Positions 44,731 through 53,320 of a stretch of DNA of 64,000 nt are shown in pieces. A model generated the notes under the pieces. The model had not been told where the DNA came from and ran no database searches. It saw nothing but the letters and a program-made list of their open reading frames with translations. The DNA is from Pseudomonadota bacterium (GTDB taxonomy: Bacteria; Pseudomonadota; Alphaproteobacteria; SP197): the NCBI GenBank assembly GCA_039028155.1, contig JBCCIS010000028.1, positions 1 through 64,000 of the forward strand. Direction: 5' to 3'. Both the position numbers and the translations under genes were made by a program. How positions within the stretch are numbered: position 1 is the first letter of the stretch; every line of letters starts with the position of its first letter.

Positions 44731-45669
44731 ATGACGCGGACGATTAAGGTGGCAGCGGCTCAGGTGGGACCGATCGCGCGCGACGAGGCACGTCAGAAGG
44801 TCGTGGCGCGCCTCTTGGAGATGATGCGCGAGGCGGCGGACTGGGGCGCCGACGTTGTGGTCTATCCGGAGTTGACACTGACCACGTTTTTTCCGCGCTG
44901 GGCGATTGATGACGAGGACGAGATCGACAGCTGGTACGAACGTGACATGCCGAACGCCGCGACGCAGCCGCTGTTCGACGAAGCCAAGAAACTCGGTATC
45001 GGGTTCCATCTGGGTTATGCCGAACTGGCTTTCGATGCCGATGGCACAAAACACCGCTACAACACCGCGATCATCGTCGACAAGGCCGGCGAGATTGCCG
45101 GCAAGTTCCGCAAGATACACATACCCGGCCATGCCGAGGTTCTGGACCGCCCGGGCCAGCACCTGGAGAAACGCTATTTCGAAGTCGGCGATCTTGGCTT
45201 TCCGGTGTTCCGCGCTTTCGACAGCATCGTCGGCATGTGCATCTGCAATGACCGGCGCTGGCCGGAAACGTGGCGCGTGATGGGCTTGCAGGGCGTGGAG
45301 ATGGTGTTCTGCGGCTACAACACGCCGGTCGGTCTGGGCGACCCCTATGACCTTGATGCGCTGGAGCCGTTCCACAATCACTTGGTGTTCCAGGCCGGCT
45401 GTTATCAGAACGCGACCTGGGCGGTGGGTGTCGCGAAGTGCGGCAACGAAGAAGGTTTCAACATGGTCGGCCAAAGCTGCATCGTCGCGCCATCAGGCGA
45501 AATCGTCGCGCAGTGCGGTTCGATCGAGGATGAGGTCATCGTCCACAAATGTAATCTGGACGCCGCCCGTGAATACAAGAACGATACCTTCAACTTCGCC
45601 AATCACCGCCAGCCCCAGCACTACAGACTGATCGTCGAACGCACGGGCGCCGAACCGCCGCCAGTCTGA
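44731..45669 (+). CDS. N-carbamoyl-D-amino acid amidohydrolase
   Basis: Nitrilase-superfamily enzyme releasing a D-amino acid, CO2 and ammonia from N-carbamoyl-D-amino acids. The 312 residues match the Agrobacterium D-carbamoylase in length and motifs: Glu47 in VVYPELTLTTFFPRW, Lys128 in KFRKIHIPGH and Cys172 in CICNDRRWPETWRVMG, the Glu-Lys-Cys triad, plus HLEKRYFEVGDLGFPV and NHRQPQHY near the end. GAGGAGG precedes the ATG. The frame is open far upstream but over the racemase gene on the other strand. D-specificity fits the hydantoinase at 48.7 kb. Confidence 0.93.
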   Translation: MTRTIKVAAAQVGPIARDEARQKVVARLLEMMREAADWGADVVVYPELTLTTFFPRWAIDDEDEIDSWYERDMPNAATQPLFDEAKKLGIGFHLGYAELAFDADGTKHRYNTAIIVDKAGEIAGKFRKIHIPGHAEVLDRPGQHLEKRYFEVGDLGFPVFRAFDSIVGMCICNDRRWPETWRVMGLQGVEMVFCGYNTPVGLGDPYDLDALEPFHNHLVFQAGCYQNATWAVGVAKCGNEEGFNMVGQSCIVAPSGEIVAQCGSIEDEVIVHKCNLDAAREYKNDTFNFANHRQPQHYRLIVERTGAEPPPV

Positions 45670-45697
45670 GGCCCGACGGCGTCCGACTACGAACAAC

Positions 45698-47011
45698 CTA
45701 CATCTCCGCGATCATTTTCATGGCCGCCATTTTGGCATGGTTCTCGGGCCGCGCCGCATTCGAGGCCGTCGGCGCGCTGGAGAACGTTGCGATAACCGTG
45801 TTCGTGTTGCGGTCAACGTAGAGAACCTGACCGAACACACCGCGGGCCGTGAAAACACCGAGATCGCGGTCGTGGATCCACCAGAAGTTCCGGTAGGCCT
45901 GCAAGAGATCATCGAAAAACGCCGAACCGTCTGCCTTGTAAGCCGAGCGATCGGTAAACAACAGCTCATCATCACTGGCCGCCGGGATCGCATGTGTATA
46001 GGCAGCTGGGAAGATCCGTACGCCGTTCAGTGTCCCGTCATCCAAGACAGCAAGTCCGAAGCGGGCGAAGTCGCGCAGTGTTGAGTTAAAGCCACCGGTG
46101 GCGACAGGCACGAAGGCGAGATCGGTCGTGAAAAATGCATCATGCTCAGCGCCGATCTTCGACCAGATGTTGGCTGCAACAAAGTCGTTCAGTGGCGTGC
46201 CGCTCACGCGGGCTATAATCCAGCCGATGACGTCGACATTCGGTGAGTGGTACTCAAACCTGTAGCTGGGTTCGAGATCGGGATTTGATTGAAACTCGGG
46301 AAGAAACTCAAGGGTTCCTCGCGGCGTTCCATCTTCTGCCGGATCAATCTGCATCAGGTCAAAAGCCGGCGTCAGGCCGATACGTCGAAAGTACTCATAG
46401 TGGACGGAGCCCGGGGTCAGGTTGGCATAGTCCTCGGAGTAATCGATTGCGCTCACCATGTTGAGGACCTCGCCTACGGTTAGGTCGGCAAAGGCGCCTT
46501 CGGCGAGTTCCGGAACATAGGTCGGGACCTTGGCCTCTGGATCGATCTTCCCTTCTTCAATCAGGATACCCACGGCCATCGAAACCAGGGACTTAGTCGA
46601 TGAGGCCCACAAGTGGTGGCTGTGTTCCGTGAAGTCGCCGAAGTACCGTTCGTAGACGATCGCGCCGTCCTTAATGACGAGAAACCCGTCGGTGTTCTCC
46701 GCCTCGAGCGCTTCCAGAACCGTCATGGTTTGTCCGTCGTGCTCGAACGTCAGCAATTCAATCTCGATCGGCTCGCCATACGGAATCTCATAGATCGGTC
46801 CTGAACGCGGAACCATGACGGCCGGCTGCACGCTCATGTTGCGGAAACCCCAGCGCGAGAACGGCGGCAAGGCCTGGTTCATCAACGTTACCTGGGTTTC
46901 GGGCGCCGCGGGCACGCCGACCATAACGTCGTCTTCCGCGAATGAGACATGCACCTGGAAAGCCATCACGACGAGCACGACAAGCGTTAGGCATCGACCA
47001 GGGTGATGCAT
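45698..47011 (-). CDS. Secreted serine hydrolase, class C beta-lactamase-like
   Basis: 437 residues with a signal peptide ending near VHVSFAED. The catalytic Ser137-x-x-Lys140 lies in HHLWASSTKSLVSMAVGILI. A downstream YHSPNVDVIGW stands at the Tyr-x-Asn position, and WWIHDRDLGVFTARGVFGQ is close to the third motif. This fits the 6-aminohexanoate-dimer hydrolase/esterase EstB group more than true beta-lactamases. AAGGAG precedes the ATG. It converges on the carbamoylase gene and may hydrolyse an external amide or ester feeding the cluster, which is inference. Confidence 0.85.
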   Translation of the reverse strand: MHHPGRCLTLVVLVVMAFQVHVSFAEDDVMVGVPAAPETQVTLMNQALPPFSRWGFRNMSVQPAVMVPRSGPIYEIPYGEPIEIELLTFEHDGQTMTVLEALEAENTDGFLVIKDGAIVYERYFGDFTEHSHHLWASSTKSLVSMAVGILIEEGKIDPEAKVPTYVPELAEGAFADLTVGEVLNMVSAIDYSEDYANLTPGSVHYEYFRRIGLTPAFDLMQIDPAEDGTPRGTLEFLPEFQSNPDLEPSYRFEYHSPNVDVIGWIIARVSGTPLNDFVAANIWSKIGAEHDAFFTTDLAFVPVATGGFNSTLRDFARFGLAVLDDGTLNGVRIFPAAYTHAIPAASDDELLFTDRSAYKADGSAFFDDLLQAYRNFWWIHDRDLGVFTARGVFGQVLYVDRNTNTVIATFSSAPTASNAARPENHAKMAAMKMIAEM

Positions 47012-47202
47012 GGGAGGACTCCTTTCTGGCGCGTGGTCCATTTTTCTTTGCGCACGTCTATACGCCATCGTGTCACAATCGGGTCTGCTCCAGCAGCAAA
47101 AAGCCTTTACGCCATGTAACCCGTCACGATGACGGTTTTCGCGCGATGACACGAGGGCGTCCGCACGGCTGTCATTGACAGATTCAATGTCGCAACGGCG
47201 CC

Positions 47203-48642
47203 TTAACCCTCTTCGCCTCGCCACAGATCGGCCGGCGTCTCCGCGCGACGGATCGTCTTGACCGAACCGTCCTCGCAAACCATCACCGCACCAGGGCGTG
47301 GCCGCCCACAATAATGGTTGGTGAGTTCCATCTGGTAGGCGCCGGTATCGAGGAGCGCAAGGATGTCGCCGCTGGTCGTCGATGCCGGCAACTCGCGGTA
47401 GCCTGGTATGTGGACGAGTTTGTCTTCGAGCAGCGCGCGGTCGCCCGCCCAGTCCGGTTTCGCGTCGACCAGTGCCTGGACCTTCGCCTCGCCCTCCATA
47501 TCGAAATAGACGTCGATGGAGTCGCACAGCGGCCCGACAACGCGGAACCGCTGGGTGTCCGTATCGCCGGTCCGGTTGGCGGTCACCATGTGAAAGTACC
47601 AGCCAAATGCTGACTCAGGGATGATGTTGTAGCCGGCATCCAGATAGAGCCAGGTCGTGCCGTCGCGCCGCTTCATGCCCTCTATCCGGGTCAGGAGGAG
47701 CGCGCTGTCGCTTGTCATAGCCCTGCCCGGTTCGGTCAGGATCTCGACATCCGCCCCCAGTTTGTCTTCCAGCACCGGCACGACCTTGGCCGCGATGTCA
47801 CTCGGTTCGAGGTCGCTGTGGAAGTATCCGATGTCCGGCGATTGGTCATTGTACTTCACGTAGCTGATCGGGAACCCACCGCCGATATTGACGTGGCGGA
47901 AGTCGTCGCCAAAGCGCGCCTTGATGGCCGCCGCCTTCTCTGCCACGACCTTGGCCGCGGCGACATAAAGGCCGATGTCCGTCATCTGGGAGCCGATGTG
48001 GACGTGCAGTCCGGCAATCGCGACTTCGTCCGGATGATTGTCGGCGATTTCCAGGCAACGAGTGACTTCGTCCTCGACCATGCCAAACTTCGAACGCGTC
48101 GAGCCGGTCTCGATGCCCGCTGTGGACCCGCCCTCGACATGGGGCACCGCGCGCAACGCGACGTTGGCCCGCACGCCGCGCGCCTTTGCCACCTCGACGA
48201 TACGTTCGAGCTCGTGGACGGAATCCACGTTGATTGCCTTGATCGGCGGATCCAGTGCATCGGCGATTTCTTGCCGGGACTTGGCGACACCGTTGAACAC
48301 CATGCGGTCGGCGGTCAGGCCGGCGTGTTTCGCCTTGGCGATCTCGCCGCCGGAATTGACCTCGATCGCCACCCCCTCCTCCGCCATCAGGCGGAGTACG
48401 GTCAGATTGGCGCAGGCCTTGCTTGCAAAGCAGACGCTGGCGTTCTCATGGTGATCGCGAAATGCCGCGTTCAGCCGCCTGGCGTTTCGGCGCAGCCGTC
48501 GCTCGGAATAGACAAACAGGGGCGAGCCGTGTTCTTCGGCGATCGCCACCAGATCGACGCCATCCATATGCAGGTGACCGCCGCCATCCTCCAGGAATCC
48601 AGGTTCGGACCAGGGGTTCAGGTTGAATGCGTCTTTCATCAT
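47203..48642 (-). CDS. Group IV PLP-dependent decarboxylase (DAP decarboxylase-like)
   Basis: 479 residues in the alanine-racemase/DAPDC fold. The PLP Lys is in VCFASKACANLTVLRLM, then GLHVHIGSQMTD, the phosphate-binding HVNIGGGFPISYV and EPGRAMTSDSALLL, and the catalytic Cys in GPLCDSIDVYF. The DAPDC signatures RPALY and CESGD are replaced (ESAFGWYFHM, CDSID), so lysine synthesis is doubtful. GGGAGG suits the second ATG at 48639. It is divergent from the hydantoinase by 59 bases. DAPDC acts on a D-centre, so D-amino acid decarboxylation is an attractive guess. Confidence 0.85.
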   Translation of the reverse strand: MMKDAFNLNPWSEPGFLEDGGGHLHMDGVDLVAIAEEHGSPLFVYSERRLRRNARRLNAAFRDHHENASVCFASKACANLTVLRLMAEEGVAIEVNSGGEIAKAKHAGLTADRMVFNGVAKSRQEIADALDPPIKAINVDSVHELERIVEVAKARGVRANVALRAVPHVEGGSTAGIETGSTRSKFGMVEDEVTRCLEIADNHPDEVAIAGLHVHIGSQMTDIGLYVAAAKVVAEKAAAIKARFGDDFRHVNIGGGFPISYVKYNDQSPDIGYFHSDLEPSDIAAKVVPVLEDKLGADVEILTEPGRAMTSDSALLLTRIEGMKRRDGTTWLYLDAGYNIIPESAFGWYFHMVTANRTGDTDTQRFRVVGPLCDSIDVYFDMEGEAKVQALVDAKPDWAGDRALLEDKLVHIPGYRELPASTTSGDILALLDTGAYQMELTNHYCGRPRPGAVMVCEDGSVKTIRRAETPADLWRGEEG

Positions 48643-48701
48643 CGGCCTCCCTTCGGCAACTCTGCCGTGTATGGTAGGTATGGCGTGGCGGGAGGAGCCG
48701 G

Positions 48702-50135
48702 ATGGCCGATTTTGACCTGATCGTCAAGGACGGGACCGTGGTAACGGCAAGCGACACCCATGTCGCGGATATCGGTGTGCTTGGCGGCCGCATTGCCGCG
48801 CTGGCCGATAACCTCCCGGCATCGCAAGCCGAGACTGTAATCGACGCGACTGGCAAGTTGGTCCTACCTGGCGGCGTCGAAGCCCATTGTCATATCGACG
48901 AGCCGATCTACGGCGGCGCGGTTTTGGCCGACGACTTCGCGTCGGGCTCCGTCGCGGCGGCGTGCGGCGGCACGACGACATTCATTCCGTTCGCGAACCA
49001 ATTGCCCGGTCATACCCTGCGTCAAGCGGTCGACGACTATCACGCCAGGGCCCACGGCAAGTCGCTGATCGACTACAGCTTCCACATGATCGTGACCGAC
49101 GCCAACGAACAGGTTCTGGGCCAGGAACTGCCCGGGCTGCTGCATGATGGCTACACGTCTTTCAAGGTCTTCATGACCTATGACGACTTCTGCCTCGACG
49201 ACGGCGAGATACTGAACGTGCTGGCGACGGCAAAGCGTCACGGCGGCTTTGTCATGGTGCATGCGGAAAACGACCATTGCATCCGATGGCTCGCCGAGCA
49301 ACTTGAGCGCGCGGGTCGAACGGAGCCGGCCTCTTTCTCCATCGCGCACGGACCGGTCGTCGAGCGAGAGGCGACCCATCGCGCTATCAGTCTGGCCGAG
49401 ATTGTCGAGACACCCGTCTTCATTGTTCACGTCTCATCGGCCCAAGCGATGGAGCAGATCGCCTGGGCGCAATCGCGTGGCCTGCCGGTCTATGCGGAAA
49501 CCTGTCCACAGTACCTCTTCCTGTCTGAGGAGGACTTCAAACGTGAGGGCTGGGAGGGCGCCAAGTATGTCTGCTCGCCCCCGCCCCGTGATCCAGGCAA
49601 TCCCGACCATCTGTGGCGTGGCCTGAAGAATGGCACCTTTCAATTGGTCTCGTCGGATCACAGCCCTTTTCGCATGGAGGGGCCTGGCGGTCGGATCGAG
49701 TCAGCCGGAGAGCTTCATTTCCACAAAATCAGCCCGGGCATACCGGGCATCGAGGTGCGCCTGCCCTTGATGTTCTCGGAAGGCGTGAACAAGGGCCGGA
49801 TTGATCTTAACCACTTTGTCGCGCTGACCGCGACCAACGCGGCGAAGCTCTATGGGCTTTACCCACAGAAGGGCACCATCGCGATCGGTAGCGACGCCGA
49901 CATTGTTCTTTGGGACCCCGACCGTCGCGTGACCATTCGCCATGCGATGCTGCATGATGCCGCCGACTATACGCCGTATGAGGGCTTTGATGTGACGGGC
50001 TGGCCGGTTCTGACCCTGTCGCGCGGCGAGATCGTGTGGCGGGACGGTACGGTCCATGGTGAGCCCGGCCGCGGGCGGTACCTCAAACGTGGCGCGTCCT
50101 CGGCGATTCAATCATTCTCCGCACGGTCGACGTGA
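48702..50135 (+). CDS. hydA: Dihydropyrimidinase / D-hydantoinase
   Basis: Cyclic amidohydrolase opening hydantoins or dihydropyrimidines to N-carbamoyl products. The 477 residues show the binuclear metal site: His62-x-His64 in GVEAHCHIDEP, the carbamylated Lys155 in GYTSFKVFMTY, His187 in VMVHAEND, His243 in IVHVSS and Asp319 in SSDHSPF. The CHIDEP form replaces the more usual THLDMP. The C-terminal PQKGTIAIGSDADIVLWDP is typical. GGGAGGAG precedes the ATG. With the racemase and D-carbamoylase it completes the hydantoin-to-D-amino acid route. Confidence 0.92.
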   Translation: MADFDLIVKDGTVVTASDTHVADIGVLGGRIAALADNLPASQAETVIDATGKLVLPGGVEAHCHIDEPIYGGAVLADDFASGSVAAACGGTTTFIPFANQLPGHTLRQAVDDYHARAHGKSLIDYSFHMIVTDANEQVLGQELPGLLHDGYTSFKVFMTYDDFCLDDGEILNVLATAKRHGGFVMVHAENDHCIRWLAEQLERAGRTEPASFSIAHGPVVEREATHRAISLAEIVETPVFIVHVSSAQAMEQIAWAQSRGLPVYAETCPQYLFLSEEDFKREGWEGAKYVCSPPPRDPGNPDHLWRGLKNGTFQLVSSDHSPFRMEGPGGRIESAGELHFHKISPGIPGIEVRLPLMFSEGVNKGRIDLNHFVALTATNAAKLYGLYPQKGTIAIGSDADIVLWDPDRRVTIRHAMLHDAADYTPYEGFDVTGWPVLTLSRGEIVWRDGTVHGEPGRGRYLKRGASSAIQSFSARST

Positions 50136-50192
50136 CGCGCCAAACTGTTAGCATGGTGGCGAGCGCAGACGGGGAACAATCGGAGTTGTAAC

Positions 50193-50939
50193 GTGAGTAT
50201 CAGTCTTGGGCGCACGCTGTGGCTGGGTGTTTGCCTGATGGTGTTGGCGGGCACGGCACAGGCGCAAGCGCCGGAGAGTATCGGCAATGTCGATCTGGTA
50301 GAGGTCTGGGCCTATAGCACGCCGCCCGGCGGCGCACGCGATTCCATCTTCCGCGGTCATCAGGTCTTCACCGATGAGACCATCGAGACCGTAACGAATG
50401 CCTATGTGCACATGACGTTTGTCGATGGCACGACCCTGGCGATTGGTGAGAGCACGGTCCTGGTGCTCGATAACTTTGTCTATGATCCCAACGCGTCCGA
50501 CAGCCTGGTCGCGGACTTCACAGGCGGGCTCTACCATCTAATCTCCGGCGACATCGACAAGCAGACCGTTCTGATCCGCACACCCGGCCTCGCAATTGGA
50601 CTGCGTGGGACGGATATCGTCGTGCAGGTTGCGCAGAACGGTAAGACCGATCTCGCCGTGTTGGATGGCATAGCCACGGCAACGCCGACGGCCGGAGGCG
50701 AAACGGTTGATGTCAATGCCGGTCAGACGGCGACTGGTGAGCCCGGCGTACCCACCGTGATCTTGAGCAACGGCCTACCCGCCTTCGCGACCACGGATTT
50801 GCCGACAGGCACCAGAGGCACCCGGAACCTTGGCGGCGGCGCGGGCGAAGGACGCGACGGGATTGGCGGCGATGGTGATAGCGGCGACAGCAGCAGCGGC
50901 AGCTCGAGCAGCAGCGGCTCCAGCAGTGGCAACACGTAG
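50193..50939 (+). CDS. Secreted FecR-domain protein with Ser/Gly tail
   Basis: 248 residues. A signal peptide ends at AQAQAP. A FecR domain follows (about 45-170: SIFRGHQVFTDETIETVTNA, VDGTTLAIGESTVLVLDNFVYDP, then IRTPGLAIGLRGTDIVV). The last 40 residues are low-complexity Gly/Asp then Ser/Gly. There is no transmembrane anchor, FecI sigma factor or TonB receptor nearby, so it is not a standard FecIR pair; it resembles extracellular FecR-domain proteins of unknown role. It starts 57 bases after the hydantoinase. Confidence 0.8.
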   Translation: MSISLGRTLWLGVCLMVLAGTAQAQAPESIGNVDLVEVWAYSTPPGGARDSIFRGHQVFTDETIETVTNAYVHMTFVDGTTLAIGESTVLVLDNFVYDPNASDSLVADFTGGLYHLISGDIDKQTVLIRTPGLAIGLRGTDIVVQVAQNGKTDLAVLDGIATATPTAGGETVDVNAGQTATGEPGVPTVILSNGLPAFATTDLPTGTRGTRNLGGGAGEGRDGIGGDGDSGDSSSGSSSSSGSSSGNT

Positions 50940-50984
50940 CATGAGTGGCCTTGGGTCGATACTTGCGTGCTGTCGACGGTTTCG

Positions 50985-51764
50985 ATGACGCATCGCTGGG
51001 CTGAACTGGCGACAACTGACTTCGCCGCGCTCGATGCAGCGCGAACGATCGCCTTGCTGCCGGTCGGCGCAATCGAGCAGCACGGCCCTCACCTGCCGCT
51101 TGGCACCGACAGCATGATCGCCGATGGGATCGTGACGGCGGCGCTTGAGGCCGTCGACGACAGTGTCAACGTCCTTGCGCTGCCGACACAGGCCGTCGGC
51201 GACAGCCTGGAACACGCTGATTTCGCGGGAACGCTGAGTCAGCAGGCCGAGACGTTGATCGCCTCGTGGATCGAACTGGGCCGGTCGGTTTACGCTGCGG
51301 GCTTGCGCAAGATGATGATCTTCAATGCCCATGGCGGGCAACCGCAGGTCGTCGACATTGTCGCCAAGCGGTTGCGGGTTGAGTTGGGCATGGTGGTGGG
51401 GCGTGTCACCTACTTTTCGTTCGGTTGTCCGGAAGGCTTGATAGCCCCCGACGAGCTTGCCTACGGTATCCACGGCGGCGACGTCGAAACATCGATCATG
51501 CTGCACTTGCACCCGGACCTCGTACGGCATGAGGCGGTCACTGACTTCCCGAATCGCATGCGCGGCCTGGCCTCTTCCATGCGGCGCATGGGCCATGGCG
51601 GTCGCACCGGTATCGGTTGGAAGGCGCAAGATATCAACCCACAGGGTGCCGTCGGTGATGCGACGGCCGCCACGGCGGAAAAAGGCCGCGCGCTTGTCGA
51701 GCATTTCGCCGGCGAGCTCGCCCTTCGCCTTGCCGACATGGCGGACTACGAGATCACTGATTGA
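50985..51764 (+). CDS. Creatininase-family amidohydrolase
   Basis: 259 residues with the creatinine amidohydrolase fold: LLPVGAIEQHGPHLPLGTDSMIAD with metal ligands Glu, His and Asp, FNAHGGQ, and GIHGGDVETSIMLHLHPDLV. Family members act on creatinine, mycofactocin or riboflavin intermediates, or similar cyclic amides. Creatinine is chemically a hydantoin analogue, so a role on cyclic ureides or guanidines fits the cluster. ATG at 50985 is preferred over a GTG at 50967. The stop overlaps the next start as TTGA. Confidence 0.9.
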   Translation: MTHRWAELATTDFAALDAARTIALLPVGAIEQHGPHLPLGTDSMIADGIVTAALEAVDDSVNVLALPTQAVGDSLEHADFAGTLSQQAETLIASWIELGRSVYAAGLRKMMIFNAHGGQPQVVDIVAKRLRVELGMVVGRVTYFSFGCPEGLIAPDELAYGIHGGDVETSIMLHLHPDLVRHEAVTDFPNRMRGLASSMRRMGHGGRTGIGWKAQDINPQGAVGDATAATAEKGRALVEHFAGELALRLADMADYEITD

Positions 51765-52651
51765 GCACGGCATCTGACCTTCGGGTTGTGGCCGATGACG
51801 GCACAGAGCTCATGGTCCGCCGGTGCGGCAACACCTCCGGCCCGCGCCTTTTGGTCGGTCACGGTGTGGGATTTGCCGTCGATGGTTTCTGCCCCATGTG
51901 GCGCCACCTTGAGCCAGTTTGCGACCTGGTCCTGATGGACCTGCGCGGCCATGGCCGCAGCTCGCCGGTGACGCCGGAGAGTATCGACGGCCCGCGTGTC
52001 ATGGAGGACACGAAGTCGGTCGTTCGCGCGATCAAGGAAACCTGGGGCGAAAGGCCGCTATGGGGTGTCTTCCATTCCTATTCCGGCCTGACCGCACTGC
52101 GGTTGGAAGCGATCGATCCCGGCTGGTTTGCCGGGCTCTTCTTGATGGAACCGCCCGCCATGCCACCACCTGACCATCCCGCCCACGCCGCTTTCGATCA
52201 GGGTCGGCAAGGCCTTGCTGAGCGGACACTCAAACGCCAGGCGACGTTTGGATCGGTCGGCGAACTCGTCGAGAAATATGCCGGGCGCAAACAGTTCTCT
52301 CGCTTTGCACCGGGCTCGACCGAAGCGCTGGCGGCCTCGCTTTTGGTCCCGGACGGCGATGGTCTGCGGCTGGCGTGTGCGCCTGCGGTCGAGGCGCAAT
52401 TCTATGCGACGAACCGCGATGACGGATTGTGGCAGCGGCTCGACACCGTCGCCTGCCCGATCATGATGTTGGCGGGCGGCGACGATATGCGTGATGGCGT
52501 ACCGCCTGCCCTGACCGCCCGCGACCTCGCCCATGCCGGCGGTTTCGACTTCGTCGAGGTCGCCGGTACGACGCATATGATGGTGCTGGAACGGCCCCGC
52601 TTTATCGCCGAGCTCGCGCGGGCCTTCGTCATGGCCCATCAGGACGGCTGA
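51761..52651 (+). CDS. Alpha/beta hydrolase
   Basis: 296 residues with the alpha/beta-hydrolase fold: LVGHGVGFAVDGF, VLMDLRGHGRSSP, a nucleophile region at WGVFHSYSGLTALRLE (Ser in HSYSG), LAGGDDMRDG and the terminal His in VAGTTHMMVLERP. Its substrate is unknown. The start is a TTG that shares bases with the creatininase stop (TTGA), implying coupled translation and a shared pathway. Its 3' end overlaps the convergent TetR gene by 13 bases. Confidence 0.85.
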   Translation: MSTASDLRVVADDGTELMVRRCGNTSGPRLLVGHGVGFAVDGFCPMWRHLEPVCDLVLMDLRGHGRSSPVTPESIDGPRVMEDTKSVVRAIKETWGERPLWGVFHSYSGLTALRLEAIDPGWFAGLFLMEPPAMPPPDHPAHAAFDQGRQGLAERTLKRQATFGSVGELVEKYAGRKQFSRFAPGSTEALAASLLVPDGDGLRLACAPAVEAQFYATNRDDGLWQRLDTVACPIMMLAGGDDMRDGVPPALTARDLAHAGGFDFVEVAGTTHMMVLERPRFIAELARAFVMAHQDG

Positions 52652-53232
52652 ACGAGGATCTTGTCGAGATAGGCGTCGAGATGGGCGAGCTGGCGTTCGG
52701 CAGGCCATTCCTTGGCATCGAGAACAGACCGCAATCCGATGCCATTGACCAAAGCGGCGATGGTTTCGGCTTCGAACGCAATGTCGACATCTGGCTTCAG
52801 GCGGTCGGCATCCGCCACCAGGGTTAGCCGTTCGACAAGGCGATCATACCAGCGGATGTGCATGTCACGCTGGCGCCTGGTCAGCGCGGCACTTGAGAAG
52901 GTGCGCGTCCAGAAACTGTACCAGACCTTGATGCCTTCCCTGCTCTCCCGGCGGATCGGCAGCGATTCGGCCAGGAACGCGCGCAGGTCGACCGGATCGT
53001 GCTCGATTGCGCGCGCCATACGGTCGTTGAGGCGCTTAATGACCAGATCAAGCGCTGCCAGCAACACGGCATCCTTGTCGGCAAAGTAGTGGGTAATGGC
53101 GCCCGTCGTGCAATCAGCCTGATCGCCAATATCGCCCAACGTCACCGCATCGATCCCCTGGCGGGCGATTGCTTTGCAGGCAGCGGCCGCAATGGTTTCG
53201 CGGCGTTGGTCGTGGTCGACAAGACGGGGCAT
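52639..53232 (-). CDS. TetR-family regulator (BetI-like)
   Basis: 197 residues. The N-terminal helix-turn-helix (AITLGDIGDQADCTTGAITHYF-like region, residues about 28-50) and the following FADKDAVLLAALDLVIKRL are typical of TetR/BetI regulators; the C-terminal half is helical ligand-binding sequence. It is divergent from the acyl-CoA dehydrogenase operon across 88 bases containing an inverted repeat, so it probably represses that operon and itself, with an acyl-CoA or related compound as effector (inference). Confidence 0.88.
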   Translation of the reverse strand: MPRLVDHDQRRETIAAAACKAIARQGIDAVTLGDIGDQADCTTGAITHYFADKDAVLLAALDLVIKRLNDRMARAIEHDPVDLRAFLAESLPIRRESREGIKVWYSFWTRTFSSAALTRRQRDMHIRWYDRLVERLTLVADADRLKPDVDIAFEAETIAALVNGIGLRSVLDAKEWPAERQLAHLDAYLDKILVQPS

Positions 53233-53242
53233 GATGTTACAG

Positions 53243-53266
53243 AATCTCGGTTACATAATGGAGATT
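53243..53266. promoter_or_regulatory. Candidate TetR operator / divergent promoter region
   Basis: AATCTC (53243-53248) and GAGATT (53261-53266) form an inverted repeat with a 12-base spacer, in an unusually AT-rich stretch. A perfect TATAAT occurs on the minus strand at 53274-53269, suited to the regulator's own promoter. The arrangement fits autorepression by the adjacent TetR protein. Confidence 0.45.
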
Positions 53267-53320
53267 ATATTATAGATTTTGTCGCGAATCGCAATGCGGA
53301 GATGACACGGGAGCCCTCTC

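Noticed and set aside
47012-47202. Possible control element between the serine hydrolase and the decarboxylase
   Set aside because: Only short, imperfect repeats (for example around CGTCACGATGACGG) were seen; nothing beyond chance.
47818-48720. 300-codon plus-strand frame opposite the PLP decarboxylase
   Set aside because: The decarboxylase on the minus strand has full motifs; the opposite frame has none.
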